From Nitratifractor sp. (GTDB lineage: Bacteria > Campylobacterota > Campylobacteria > Campylobacterales > Sulfurovaceae), in the NCBI GenBank assembly GCA_015486995.1, contig WFQO01000174.1, positions 1 through 37,657 of the forward strand: a stretch of 37,657 nt of DNA, given 5' to 3'. A program made the position numbers and the translations under genes. Under the pieces are notes generated by a model. It searched no databases and had not been told where the DNA came from. It was given only the letters and a program-made list of their open reading frames with translations. Of this stretch, positions 9,622 through 17,924 are shown piece by piece (positions within the stretch are counted from its first letter, which is position 1; every line of letters begins with the position of its first letter).

Positions 9622-10623
9622 TCAACAAATCCTCGGCAGCAACTCCCCCGTCGGCAGCTCCAAAAAGCGCCGCGTACCCCACTCGCTCTCTAACACCACA
9701 CGGTCGGGATGACTCGTCGTGACCGTGCCGATCAGCGCGGCGCTCTCGCAACCGGGGAAAGCCTCCAAAATCTCCAAAGCCATCGGCACCTCGGCAGGAT
9801 CCAACGCCGTCACGAAGGTCCCCTCGTTGGCCAAGGCCGTAGGTTCAAAGCCCAACATTTCGCAAATCCCCCGCACCTCTTCGCTGACGGGAATCGCCCC
9901 CTCTTCCACTTCGATGCAGAGCTCGTTGGCCGCGGCCCACTCATTCAGCACCGCCGCCAAACCGCCCCGGGTGGCGTCGCGCAGGGCGTGGGGGCGGATA
10001 CCGCCATCCAGCAGGCTCGCCACCTGAGGCCACAAGGAGGCGCAGTCGCTTTGCAGAGCGCTCTGCATCTCCAACCCCTCTCGGGAGACGAAGATCGTCG
10101 CCCCGTGGCGGCCGATGTCACGACTGATGACGATAGCGTCGCCCTCTTGGATGTTGCGAATACCGATACCCTGCGCCTGCACTTCGCCGATACCCGTGGT
10201 GTTGATAAAAAGCCCGTCCACCGTCCCTTTGGGGACCACCTTGGTATCACCCGAGACAATGATCGCATCGTTCGTGGCCAGCTCCTTCTTCATACTCCGC
10301 ACGATTCGCTCCAGCTTTCTCGTTTCAAATCCCTCTTCGATGATGACCGAAAGGCTGAGGTATCTGGGCGCCGCTCCCATCATCGCCAGATCGTTGCACG
10401 TCCCGCAGATACTGAGCTTGCCGATGTCGCCGCCGGGGAAAAAGAGGGGCGAGACGGTAAAGCTGTCGGTGGTCATCGCGGGATTTTTCAGCGAAGCCAA
10501 CAAGGCGGCATCCTCGCCCCGGTCCAAAATCTCGTTGCCCAGATGCTTCCAGAAAATCTCGTGAATGAGGGCCTGATTCTCCGCACCGCCGTTGCCGTGG
10601 GCCAGAGTAACGGTTTTGGTCAT
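9622..10623 (-). CDS. hypE: Hydrogenase maturation protein HypE
   Basis: AHGNGGAENQALIHEIF, GEDAALL, TTDSFTVSPLFFPGGDIGKLSICGTCNDLAMMGA; C-terminus ends PRIC with the terminal Cys. Confidence 0.95.
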   Translation of the reverse strand: MTKTVTLAHGNGGAENQALIHEIFWKHLGNEILDRGEDAALLASLKNPAMTTDSFTVSPLFFPGGDIGKLSICGTCNDLAMMGAAPRYLSLSVIIEEGFETRKLERIVRSMKKELATNDAIIVSGDTKVVPKGTVDGLFINTTGIGEVQAQGIGIRNIQEGDAIVISRDIGRHGATIFVSREGLEMQSALQSDCASLWPQVASLLDGGIRPHALRDATRGGLAAVLNEWAAANELCIEVEEGAIPVSEEVRGICEMLGFEPTALANEGTFVTALDPAEVPMALEILEAFPGCESAALIGTVTTSHPDRVVLESEWGTRRFLELPTGELLPRIC

Positions 10624-11063
10624 GAAGCTCTTCCTTCGGTTAAATCTTTCGGTGAAAGGATTTTGATCGATTCAAAATTTTTCAGACGCAGGAGTTTTCG
10701 ATCTTGGGTGACCAAAATATCAACGCTGTGCCGGTATGCCGTTTGTAACATCAAAAGATCCTCCAGGTCATCAAAAACCTTTTCGTTGAAAAGAAAAAAG
10801 GCGTAACGGGTATCGTGGGCATCGAAAAAGAGCGGTTCGATCTCTTCCATCATTTTTTGCATCGCATGGACAACCATCTGTTTATCGATCTTTTTGCGCT
10901 CTGTCAGAATATAAAACATCGTCGTTATGGCATCCGAAAAGAGGAAGAATCGGTTGTGTAGATTTTCTTCGGTATCAAGATACCATTGAGCCGTATCCGA
11001 AGCGTTGTCTCTTGTTCGGTCCAGTAAATCAAGACAAATATTGGTGTCAAGTAGAAAATTCAT
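10620..11063 (-). CDS. PIN-domain toxin (VapC-like)
   Basis: MNFLLDTNICLDLLDRT (first PIN Asp), DLEDLLMLQTAYRHSVDILVTQDRKLLRL; preceded by a small overlapping gene. Confidence 0.85.
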   Translation of the reverse strand: MNFLLDTNICLDLLDRTRDNASDTAQWYLDTEENLHNRFFLFSDAITTMFYILTERKKIDKQMVVHAMQKMMEEIEPLFFDAHDTRYAFFLFNEKVFDDLEDLLMLQTAYRHSVDILVTQDRKLLRLKNFESIKILSPKDLTEGRAS

Positions 11064-11335
11064 TCGAAACGGGAACTCTCTTTGTAAAATTCATTTCGCA
11101 TCTCTTTGTAAGACTCATTCCCGATCATGCCATCAAGCATTCCGATGAAGCTGCCGTCTCTTTTATTGGCGCTTTTTTCGATTTCGTCCAGAATTTCGGG
11201 ATTTTTGACGACCGCTTTGAGATAGAGTGTGATGGCCTGAGTGAGGTTTTTGTGCCGTTTTTTCAAAATCTTTTGCGCTTCATCGACTAAGGTCCGATCG
11301 AAAAGAAAATTTTTGCGGACTTGTAGTGCTTTCAT
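11060..11335 (-). CDS. Antitoxin of the PIN-domain module (probable RHH-type)
   Basis: 91 aa; N-terminus MKALQVRKNFLFDRTLVDEAQKILKKRHKNLTQAITLYLKAVV fits a RHH fold; 4-bp overlap with the toxin. Confidence 0.75.
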   Translation of the reverse strand: MKALQVRKNFLFDRTLVDEAQKILKKRHKNLTQAITLYLKAVVKNPEILDEIEKSANKRDGSFIGMLDGMIGNESYKEMRNEFYKESSRFE

Positions 11336-11357
11336 AACGGTTTACCTCTCAATTTTT

Positions 11358-11390
11358 ATACATATTACTGAAATATGTATTGCTTGTCAA
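11358..11390 (-). promoter_or_regulatory. TA promoter with overlapping operator palindrome
   Basis: Minus strand TTGACA (11390-11385), 17 nt, TAATAT (11367-11362); perfect 9-bp inverted repeat ATACATATT-ACTGA-AATATGTAT (11358-11380) overlaps the -10. Confidence 0.65.
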
Positions 11391-12544
11391 TGTAGCAGAT
11401 CCCCATACTTGTAATAGGCCGCGCAAGCCCCCTCGCTACTGACCATACAACTCCCCAGGGGCTTTTGGGGGGTGCAGGCGGTGCCGAAGACCTGGCATTC
11501 GGTGGGCTCGGCCATCCCCCGCAATATGTCGCCGCAGATGCAGAGTTTGTGATCTTCGATCTCTTCGATAGGCAGAATGTCGCGATAGACCACTTCCGCG
11601 TCGATGGAAGCATACTCGTCCCGTAGCTTCAGCGCACTATCTGGGATATTGCCCAAGCCCCGCCATTTGAAAAGGGGGCGTTTTTCAAAGTAGCGTCCGA
11701 TCTGCTTTTGGGCCGCCACGTTTCCGTCCATCGTCACGCTGCGGCGATACTGGATCTCCAGCTCGCAGCGATTTTGCACGCATTGTCGCACCAGCATCAG
11801 CACCCCCTCCATCACATCCACCGGCTCGAAACCGCTGACGACTACCGGACGGCCGTATTTTTCGGGAAACTCTTTGTAGATTTTGGCCCCGGCGATGACA
11901 CTGACGTGGCTGGGGCCGATGAAGGCGTCGATGCGGTTGTTGTAGCTATCCACGTGTTCGTCGCGGCTGTCGATGAGTTCACGCATCACTTCGGGCACGG
12001 TGACGTGGTTGACGTGCACCAGCAGATTTTTCAGCCCCAGCTTCTGGGCCCGGGCGATCATCGCCGCGGTCATCGGGGTAGTGGTCTCGAAACCGATGGC
12101 GAAAAAGATCACCTTTTTATCGGGGTTTTCTTGGGCAATCTTGATCGTATCGAGCGGGCTATAGACAAAGCGCACATCGGCCCCGCGGCTTCTGGCGTCT
12201 TGCAAGCTGCCCTGAGAGCCCGGTACCTTGATCATATCCCCAAGCGTGACCAGGATCACCTCCTCCTGCATCGCCAAAATATAGGCGTGGTCGATCCGCT
12301 CTTTTGGCATGATGCACACGGGGCAGCCTGGGCCGTGGATGAAGCGGATGTTGTGGGGCATCAGCTGTTTGAGACCGTACTTCATGATGGTATGGGTATG
12401 GCCGCCGCAGACTTCCATAATGCGGATTTCCCGATCCAGCTTCGCCGCCTCCTCGTGAATGAGCTTGGAGAGGGCCTTGATCGTCGCCGGATCGCGAAAG
12501 TCGTCATACAAATTTTTAAGTTGCAGCTTCACAGTTGTCCCCAT
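11387..12544 (-). CDS. hypD: Hydrogenase maturation protein HypD
   Basis: EVCGGHTHTIMKYGLKQLMP, GPGCPVCIMP, GFETTTPMTA, C-terminal SSEGACAAYYKYG. True start may be the GTG at 12532. Confidence 0.95.
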   Translation of the reverse strand: MGTTVKLQLKNLYDDFRDPATIKALSKLIHEEAAKLDREIRIMEVCGGHTHTIMKYGLKQLMPHNIRFIHGPGCPVCIMPKERIDHAYILAMQEEVILVTLGDMIKVPGSQGSLQDARSRGADVRFVYSPLDTIKIAQENPDKKVIFFAIGFETTTPMTAAMIARAQKLGLKNLLVHVNHVTVPEVMRELIDSRDEHVDSYNNRIDAFIGPSHVSVIAGAKIYKEFPEKYGRPVVVSGFEPVDVMEGVLMLVRQCVQNRCELEIQYRRSVTMDGNVAAQKQIGRYFEKRPLFKWRGLGNIPDSALKLRDEYASIDAEVVYRDILPIEEIEDHKLCICGDILRGMAEPTECQVFGTACTPQKPLGSCMVSSEGACAAYYKYGDLLH

Positions 12545-12800
12545 CCAGTATTGCCTGCCGCCTCTCCTCTTCGTCCATTAGGGCCAAAATTTCTTTATAG
12601 GTCTCGATGGAAGCCAAGGCATCCTCTTCGCTGATGATGTTCATCGCGAAGCCGATGTGAATGAGTACGTAATCGCCCACTTTGACCTCATCCTCGACAA
12701 AATCGATCCCCACTTCCCGCTGCACCCCCATCGTATCGACGACGGCGGTGGCTTTGGCTTTGTCGATTTTGACCACTTTGCTCGGTATCGAAAGGCACAT
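12516..12800 (-). CDS. hypC: Hydrogenase maturation chaperone HypC
   Basis: MCLSIPSKVVKID start; VGDYVLIHIGFAMNIISEEDA. Confidence 0.95.
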   Translation of the reverse strand: MCLSIPSKVVKIDKAKATAVVDTMGVQREVGIDFVEDEVKVGDYVLIHIGFAMNIISEEDALASIETYKEILALMDEEERRQAILDGDNCEAAT

Positions 12801-12808
12801 AAGATCTC

Positions 12809-13579
12809 CTATCGCATTTTTCGTTTGAATTCGATCCAGTCGATCACTTTTTGGATCGTCTCGGGCTCTTTGATGTTGACTTCCAGGATGTCCACACCGG
12901 GCTTGATCCGCCGGGCTTGGGTCTTTTCGTGTTCGATATCGTAGTCGAAATAGGGCAGCAGATCGGTTTTGGTGATGAGGACCAGATCGGCCTGGCGGAA
13001 CATCACGGGATATTTTTCGATCTTGTCACCCCCTTCGGGTACGCTGACCAGCACGATGTTCAGATGTGTCCCCACATCGTAGCTGGCGGGGCAGACCAGG
13101 TTGCCCACGTTTTCGACGAAGCAGACGTCGATCTCCTCCAGCGGCATTTCGTGCAGTCCCTTGTGGACCATAAAGGCGTCCAGGTGGCAGGCACTCCCCG
13201 TGGTGATCTGATAGGCGGGGATCCCTTTTTCGCGGATGCGGTCGGCATCCCGGTTGGTCTCCAGGTCCCCTTCGATGACGCCGAAGCGAAAGGGCGCCGT
13301 CTCAGCCATCGTCTCCAGCAACGTCGTCTTGCCGCTGCCGGGAGAACTCATCAGATTGATCGCCAACACCCCGTGGCGGTCGAAGTGCTCCCGGTTGTGT
13401 TGCGCTTCGTGGTCGTTTTTTTCCAGGATCTTGCTAATGACCTCGATGGTTTTCCCGTCGTTGAGCTGCGGGTTGTGATGCAGCGTCTCGTGGGCCGCCT
13501 GATGGGTATGACTGTGGTGATCGTGGTCGGGATCGTGATGGTGATGATCGGTGATGCTACAGCCGCAATCTTTACACAT
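12809..13579 (-). CDS. hypB: Hydrogenase maturation GTPase HypB
   Basis: N-terminal CKDCGC and His-rich stretch; P-loop SSPGSGKTTLLE; VGNLVCPASYDVG; ITKTDLLPY. Confidence 0.95.
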   Translation of the reverse strand: MCKDCGCSITDHHHHDPDHDHHSHTHQAAHETLHHNPQLNDGKTIEVISKILEKNDHEAQHNREHFDRHGVLAINLMSSPGSGKTTLLETMAETAPFRFGVIEGDLETNRDADRIREKGIPAYQITTGSACHLDAFMVHKGLHEMPLEEIDVCFVENVGNLVCPASYDVGTHLNIVLVSVPEGGDKIEKYPVMFRQADLVLITKTDLLPYFDYDIEHEKTQARRIKPGVDILEVNIKEPETIQKVIDWIEFKRKMR

Positions 13580-13591
13580 ATTTTCTCCTTC

Positions 13592-14341
13592 TCAAAAATG
13601 TAGATGGTAGTGGGAATGGACAAACTTTTTATGCCGATGCTTATGCTTGTGAATCAGGTTGGCTTGAACGAGTAGGTCGAGATCTTCCATCAGACTCTCC
13701 ATATCCCCGTCATAGACGACGCGATGGCTCTCGTCCAGCACGACAGCCCGTCGACAAGACTCGTAGGCTACGCTCAAGTCGTGCGTCGCAAGGACGATCG
13801 TCGTATCCAACTCCGACAGCAGATCGATCAACCACCCCGTCGTTCTGGGGTCCATTGCCGTCGTGGGTTCATCCAAGAGCAAAAGTTCGGGCTCATAGGC
13901 TAGAATCGAAGCCAGGATCACCTTCTGTTTCTCGCCGCCGCTGAGTTTCAGCGGAGATTTGTCCAAAAGGTTTCGCACTCCAAAGGTTTCGGCGATTCTG
14001 TCAATACGCTCCTCGATATCCTCAAATCCGAATTCCCGCAGAGAAAACGCGATTTCGTCATAGACCGTAGGGTTGAAAATCATCGCGTCAGGGTTTTGAA
14101 ACAAAATACCCACATCAGGGCGCAGTCGCTTGGCGTATTTTTTGTCGACTTTTACCTTGTGAAACAGGTACTCGCCCTTTGTCGGAAAATAGAGTGCCGC
14201 CAGGATACGAAGCAGCGTCGATTTGCCGCTGCCGTTGCTGCCGAGGACGGCCACCCTCTCTCCCTTGTCGATCTGCAAACCGACTCTCTCCAGCGCAAGG
14301 ACATCGTCATAGCGATAGCTGACGTTTCGCACTTCAATCAC
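13592..14341 (-). CDS. ECF-type nickel/cobalt transporter ATPase (CbiO/NikO-like)
   Basis: Walker A GSNGSGKST, signature LSGGEKQKV, Walker B LLLLDEPTTAMD; His-rich C-terminus HKHKHRHKKFVHSHYHLHF. Confidence 0.9.
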   Translation of the reverse strand: MIEVRNVSYRYDDVLALERVGLQIDKGERVAVLGSNGSGKSTLLRILAALYFPTKGEYLFHKVKVDKKYAKRLRPDVGILFQNPDAMIFNPTVYDEIAFSLREFGFEDIEERIDRIAETFGVRNLLDKSPLKLSGGEKQKVILASILAYEPELLLLDEPTTAMDPRTTGWLIDLLSELDTTIVLATHDLSVAYESCRRAVVLDESHRVVYDGDMESLMEDLDLLVQANLIHKHKHRHKKFVHSHYHLHF

Positions 14342-14888
14342 GGAAAAACCCTCTCGCTTTCATCGCCAACGTGCGCTCATTCGCATCATAGAAAGACTTT
14401 TCCAAAAAAAACTCAAACGCTCGCGCGATAAAGGCGGGGTTTTTGTCTTTAAGCCGCCATCCTCTTGAGAGGTAAGCCAACCGAAGCTCCTCAAAGCTTT
14501 TTTTGTAGGAAAAAATTTGTGACAAAGCGATCGTGGTCAGGTAGCTGAGGTCTTTAGAGAAACCGACGATTTGGACAATGGAGTAGTGAGTAAAAAACCA
14601 AAAGACGAAATAGGTCAAAAGATAGACTTTGAGGTTGATGTAAAACAGATACTCCCAGGGGGTCTCGTGTCGCCACAGCGCCATTGCCGCATATCCCAAG
14701 CTGACCCCTAGATTGAAGATCAAAATGGAGCGAATCACGCGAATCGTCAGAGGCACGATTTTTGGAAAGCTCACGATCCAAAGCGCTATCAATGCGGTAA
14801 ACAGGTATGCAAGATGATGCAGACTCAACAGGGTAAAAAAAGCCGCGACGAAAAAGAGTCTGGCCGAGAGAATCTTATTTTTTTGCAA
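14334..14888 (-). CDS. ECF-type nickel/cobalt transporter transmembrane protein (CbiQ/NikQ-like)
   Basis: Multi-TM; 'LRLAYLSRGWRLK...AMKARGF' matches the CbiQ A(x)xxRG coupling motifs; between ATPase and CbiN-like genes. Confidence 0.85.
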   Translation of the reverse strand: MQKNKILSARLFFVAAFFTLLSLHHLAYLFTALIALWIVSFPKIVPLTIRVIRSILIFNLGVSLGYAAMALWRHETPWEYLFYINLKVYLLTYFVFWFFTHYSIVQIVGFSKDLSYLTTIALSQIFSYKKSFEELRLAYLSRGWRLKDKNPAFIARAFEFFLEKSFYDANERTLAMKARGFFRD

Positions 14889-15168
14889 GGATTTTTCCTA
14901 TCATCATCCACAAAAGATAGATCAACACGACTCCGACAACGGCACTAAGGTAGTATCCCGTTACGCTTCCGGTTCCGGGGGCCGTATACTCAGGAAGCAA
15001 GGGATGAAGCGCCGAGTGAAAATGCTTCATACCTTCAGGGATGAAGCCCAGTTTCTCGGCGTAATAGTGCACATCCCACTCCCCCCAGGCCTCCGCATCG
15101 GTCAAAAGCCCCAACGGAACGCACGCAAGCATCACGGCCACGATGGGCCATATCCTCTTGACATTCAT
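14875..15168 (-). CDS. PDGLE/CbiN-like small membrane component of the Ni transporter (NikN-like)
   Basis: 97 aa, N- and C-terminal TM segments, position between CbiM- and CbiQ-like genes. Confidence 0.75.
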   Translation of the reverse strand: MNVKRIWPIVAVMLACVPLGLLTDAEAWGEWDVHYYAEKLGFIPEGMKHFHSALHPLLPEYTAPGTGSVTGYYLSAVVGVVLIYLLWMMIGKILAKK

Positions 15169-15806
15169 ACTTGTCCCTCTCTTTTTTTCAAAAATGTGTA
15201 GACGATTTGCGTAAAGACACCCTCGATGACCCCGAAGATCAACAGATGCGCCGTCATCATCGCGGGGACCGTCACCTCCAAACCGAAGGGAAAGTAGAGG
15301 GGCTTGCCTGCCGCGTCACTAAAGAGCCAGGGCTGTATGCCCAACACCACAGCATCGCACAAAGCGGCGGCATTGATGGAAACCCATCCCGCGATAAAGG
15401 GGGCGAATTTTGTTTTTTCCTTCAAAGCCTGGTAAACGGCGTAGCCGGCAAACGCCGCGATAAAGGCCATATCGAAAGCGTTGACGGCCCAAGTGGAGAT
15501 CCCGCCGTCCCCAAAGACGAGCGCTTGAATGAGCAGGACGAAAGAGACCGCGATAAAGGCGACCCAGGGCCCAAAGAGTATCGCCAAGAGCGCCGTCCCG
15601 ATGGCATGCCCGCTCGTGCCGCCGGGAACAGGAATGTTGAACATCATCACCAAAAAGCTGAGTGCGCTGAGTGATCCGAGCAAGGGAAGGGTTTTCTCAT
15701 CCAAAAACGATTTGAGTTTGCGAAATCCATACGCCCATAACGGGAGCATCACCGCATAACTTGTCGCGACCGTCGCCGGTGAGAGATACCCGTCGGGAAT
15801 ATGCAT
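15165..15806 (-). CDS. CbiM/NikM-like substrate-binding membrane component of the Ni transporter
   Basis: MHIPDGYLSPATV N-terminus (CbiM/NikM Met-His motif); GTSGHAIGTALLAILFGPW. Confidence 0.92.
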   Translation of the reverse strand: MHIPDGYLSPATVATSYAVMLPLWAYGFRKLKSFLDEKTLPLLGSLSALSFLVMMFNIPVPGGTSGHAIGTALLAILFGPWVAFIAVSFVLLIQALVFGDGGISTWAVNAFDMAFIAAFAGYAVYQALKEKTKFAPFIAGWVSINAAALCDAVVLGIQPWLFSDAAGKPLYFPFGLEVTVPAMMTAHLLIFGVIEGVFTQIVYTFLKKREGQV

Positions 15807-15842
15807 ATGCTCTCCTCTGTTCCATCCGATCTATTCTATGTC

Positions 15843-15860
15843 ACTGAATACCTATTCAGT
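15843..15860. promoter_or_regulatory. Candidate TetR-family operator, copy 1 (nikM promoter region)
   Basis: ACTGAATA-CC-TATTCAGT, 8-bp perfect arms, 37 bp upstream of the nikM start. Confidence 0.55.
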
Positions 15861-15896
15861 TTTCTCTGTATTGTAACGCGTTATCATAAAAGCGTT

Positions 15897-16607
15897 ATGA
15901 AACCTGGAGATTCCTATATAGTATCCGGACCTTTTCCTTTGGAGCATTGCCCTTTTTGCGGCAATGACACTCTCTACGGACTTTCAGACGGTCGCGTCAA
16001 ATGCAGTCGGTGCAAACGGCGCTATTCGGTTAAAAAGTTGCAAAGGGAGAGGCATCTTGTCAACCTCTTTTGCCGGGAGTACAACGCATTAGCCGCTTCC
16101 AAAGAGGCGAGGGTCAGTTACGTAACGGCCAAAAACTTTTTCGACCGTGTCCGCCGCCGCCTGCCCGTGCTGCTCGAGGCCGATTACGAACAAAACCGCG
16201 ACCGAATCGCGGAATACGACGAGTACCTCTACCTCGACCGTTCCAAACGTAAGGACAAACGCCGGATCTTCGATGCCCACAATCTTCTCACCTTCGACTA
16301 CGGCGGACGGGTTTACTCAATCCTGATGCCGCCGCTGGATCGCTTCAAACAAGCCTATTTGGATGACGGATTGGAGGAGGTCTATTACCGGGAGTTCTCC
16401 CGTTTTCTCAACATCCACCGCATCGCCCGTCTCAAAAGCCGCCACAACACCATCGTACGGTTCTGGGCCTTTTTGGATGAACAGATGAAGCGCCATCGTG
16501 GCGTGAATCGGGAAAACTTTTTCTACTACCTCAAAGAGGCGGAGTTTTTGTTCAACTATCCGATGCCGGATAGAGAGGCTATATTGAGAAGTATATTGAC
16601 GTATTAA
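15897..16607 (+). CDS. IS1595/ISXO2-like transposase-related protein
   Basis: Zinc ribbon CPFCGNDTLYGLSDGRVKCSRCKRRYS; C-terminal 'RHNTIVRFWAFLDEQMKRHRGVNRENFFYYLKEAEFLFNY' resembles the ISXO2 'ieSFWs..krrl.kf.Gi....F..yLKEcEfRfN' block. Confidence 0.7.
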   Translation: MKPGDSYIVSGPFPLEHCPFCGNDTLYGLSDGRVKCSRCKRRYSVKKLQRERHLVNLFCREYNALAASKEARVSYVTAKNFFDRVRRRLPVLLEADYEQNRDRIAEYDEYLYLDRSKRKDKRRIFDAHNLLTFDYGGRVYSILMPPLDRFKQAYLDDGLEEVYYREFSRFLNIHRIARLKSRHNTIVRFWAFLDEQMKRHRGVNRENFFYYLKEAEFLFNYPMPDREAILRSILTY

Positions 16608-16625
16608 AATAGAATTTATGGTAAT

Positions 16626-16660
16626 ATACTTCTGTAATAAATATAAAATTACGGAAGTAT
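16626..16660. repeat. Inverted repeat immediately upstream of the AAA ATPase gene
   Basis: ATACTTCTGTAAT (16626-16638) / ATTACGGAAGTAT (16648-16660), 12 of 13 pairs complementary plus one G-T; a related half-site GAAGTATATT is at 16588-16597. Confidence 0.6.
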
Positions 16661-16661
16661 A

Positions 16662-17924
16662 ATGAAAAATATACTCATAGAGCAGAACCGTCACTGGTCG
16701 GGCAAACGATACGGCGGTGTGCGGCGCCACAAACTTGATAAACTCATCTCCTACCTTCCCCTTCGACAGATCATTGCCGTCACAGGCATACGCCGCTGCG
16801 GAAAAAGCACCCTGGTTAAACAGGCAATCGATCATCTCGTAGATAGCGGCGTCGATGCGAAAAATATCCTCTTTGTCAATCTTGAGCATCCGGCTTTCGT
16901 CGAAAAGAGAGAGAGTCCGATGCTGCTGGAAGAGATTTATGAAACCTATCTGAAACTGATGAACCCTACCGGAAAGGTCTATTGTGTTTTCGATGAGATT
17001 CAGTATGTCAAAGAGTGGCAGGTGGCGATCAAGAACCGTTACGAACTGGGAGAGATCAAGTTTATCATAACCGGTTCAAACTCTTCGATGCTTTCGAATG
17101 AATTGACGACGCTGCTCAGCGGTCGCAGTTTGACGATCGAGCTGGATACCTTTTCGTTCGCCGAGTATCTTGATTATCAAGCGATTCCCTATGCTACGGA
17201 GTTGGAGCGGCTCACCCATCGCATTCCCATCGCCCGGGCCAAAGAGAGCTATCTGAAGTGGGGCGGTTTCTATGAAGTGTTCACCATCGAAGACGATCTC
17301 GTCCGTCAGGAGCTATTGACCGCCTACGCCCGCAATATCATCTACCAAGATATCGTACCTCGATACAAAATCCGCCATGCCGAAACGGTGGAGAGACTCT
17401 TTTTCTATCTTTTGGGTATGGTCGGCGGCATCCTCAACTACGCCACCCTTTCAAAAATTTTTGATATCAGCGACAAAACCGTACGGGAGTATATGCGCTA
17501 TTTCGAGGATGTCTTCTTTTTTCATCGTATCGATCGCTTTCATACCAAACCCAAAGAGCGCATCCGATCCACCAAAAAACTCTATCTCGGTGACAACGGC
17601 TTTTTACAAATCGCACCGAAGCATTCAGAAAATCTTGGAATCGCATTGGAAAACGGCGTTTTCAACCTGCTGCGCAACCGCTGCAAAGAGGTGACCTATC
17701 TCAAGGAGAATGTGGAAATCGATTTCAAGTGCGAAAAAACGCTCTATCAGGTCGCCTGGCGGATCGACGATCCTGCCACCCGCAAAAGGGAGACGGAAGC
17801 CTTCAAAAAACTCGATCCCGAGGGAAAATATTCCCATCGAATCGTCACCTATGAGGATCACAAAGAGATAGAGGGGATCGACATCCTCGATTATGAAACC
17901 TTCGCGCTGGCGGAAAAAATTTAG
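16662..17924 (+). CDS. AAA-family ATPase with DUF4143-like C-terminal domain
   Basis: Walker A TGIRRCGKSTLVKQ; Walker B YCVFDEIQYV; sensor FIITGSNSSML; FSFAEYLDYQ; C-terminal 'IDFKCEKTLYQVAWRI' nuclease-like region. Confidence 0.85.
   Translation: MKNILIEQNRHWSGKRYGGVRRHKLDKLISYLPLRQIIAVTGIRRCGKSTLVKQAIDHLVDSGVDAKNILFVNLEHPAFVEKRESPMLLEEIYETYLKLMNPTGKVYCVFDEIQYVKEWQVAIKNRYELGEIKFIITGSNSSMLSNELTTLLSGRSLTIELDTFSFAEYLDYQAIPYATELERLTHRIPIARAKESYLKWGGFYEVFTIEDDLVRQELLTAYARNIIYQDIVPRYKIRHAETVERLFFYLLGMVGGILNYATLSKIFDISDKTVREYMRYFEDVFFFHRIDRFHTKPKERIRSTKKLYLGDNGFLQIAPKHSENLGIALENGVFNLLRNRCKEVTYLKENVEIDFKCEKTLYQVAWRIDDPATRKRETEAFKKLDPEGKYSHRIVTYEDHKEIEGIDILDYETFALAEKI

Noticed and set aside
9709-10806. 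365 aa plus-strand ORF opposite hypE and the toxin gene
   Set aside because: Crosses two clear minus-strand genes and their overlap; not protein-like.
11708-12634. 308 aa plus-strand ORF opposite hypD/hypC
   Set aside because: Shadow ORF (His/Asp-rich reverse of hypD codons).
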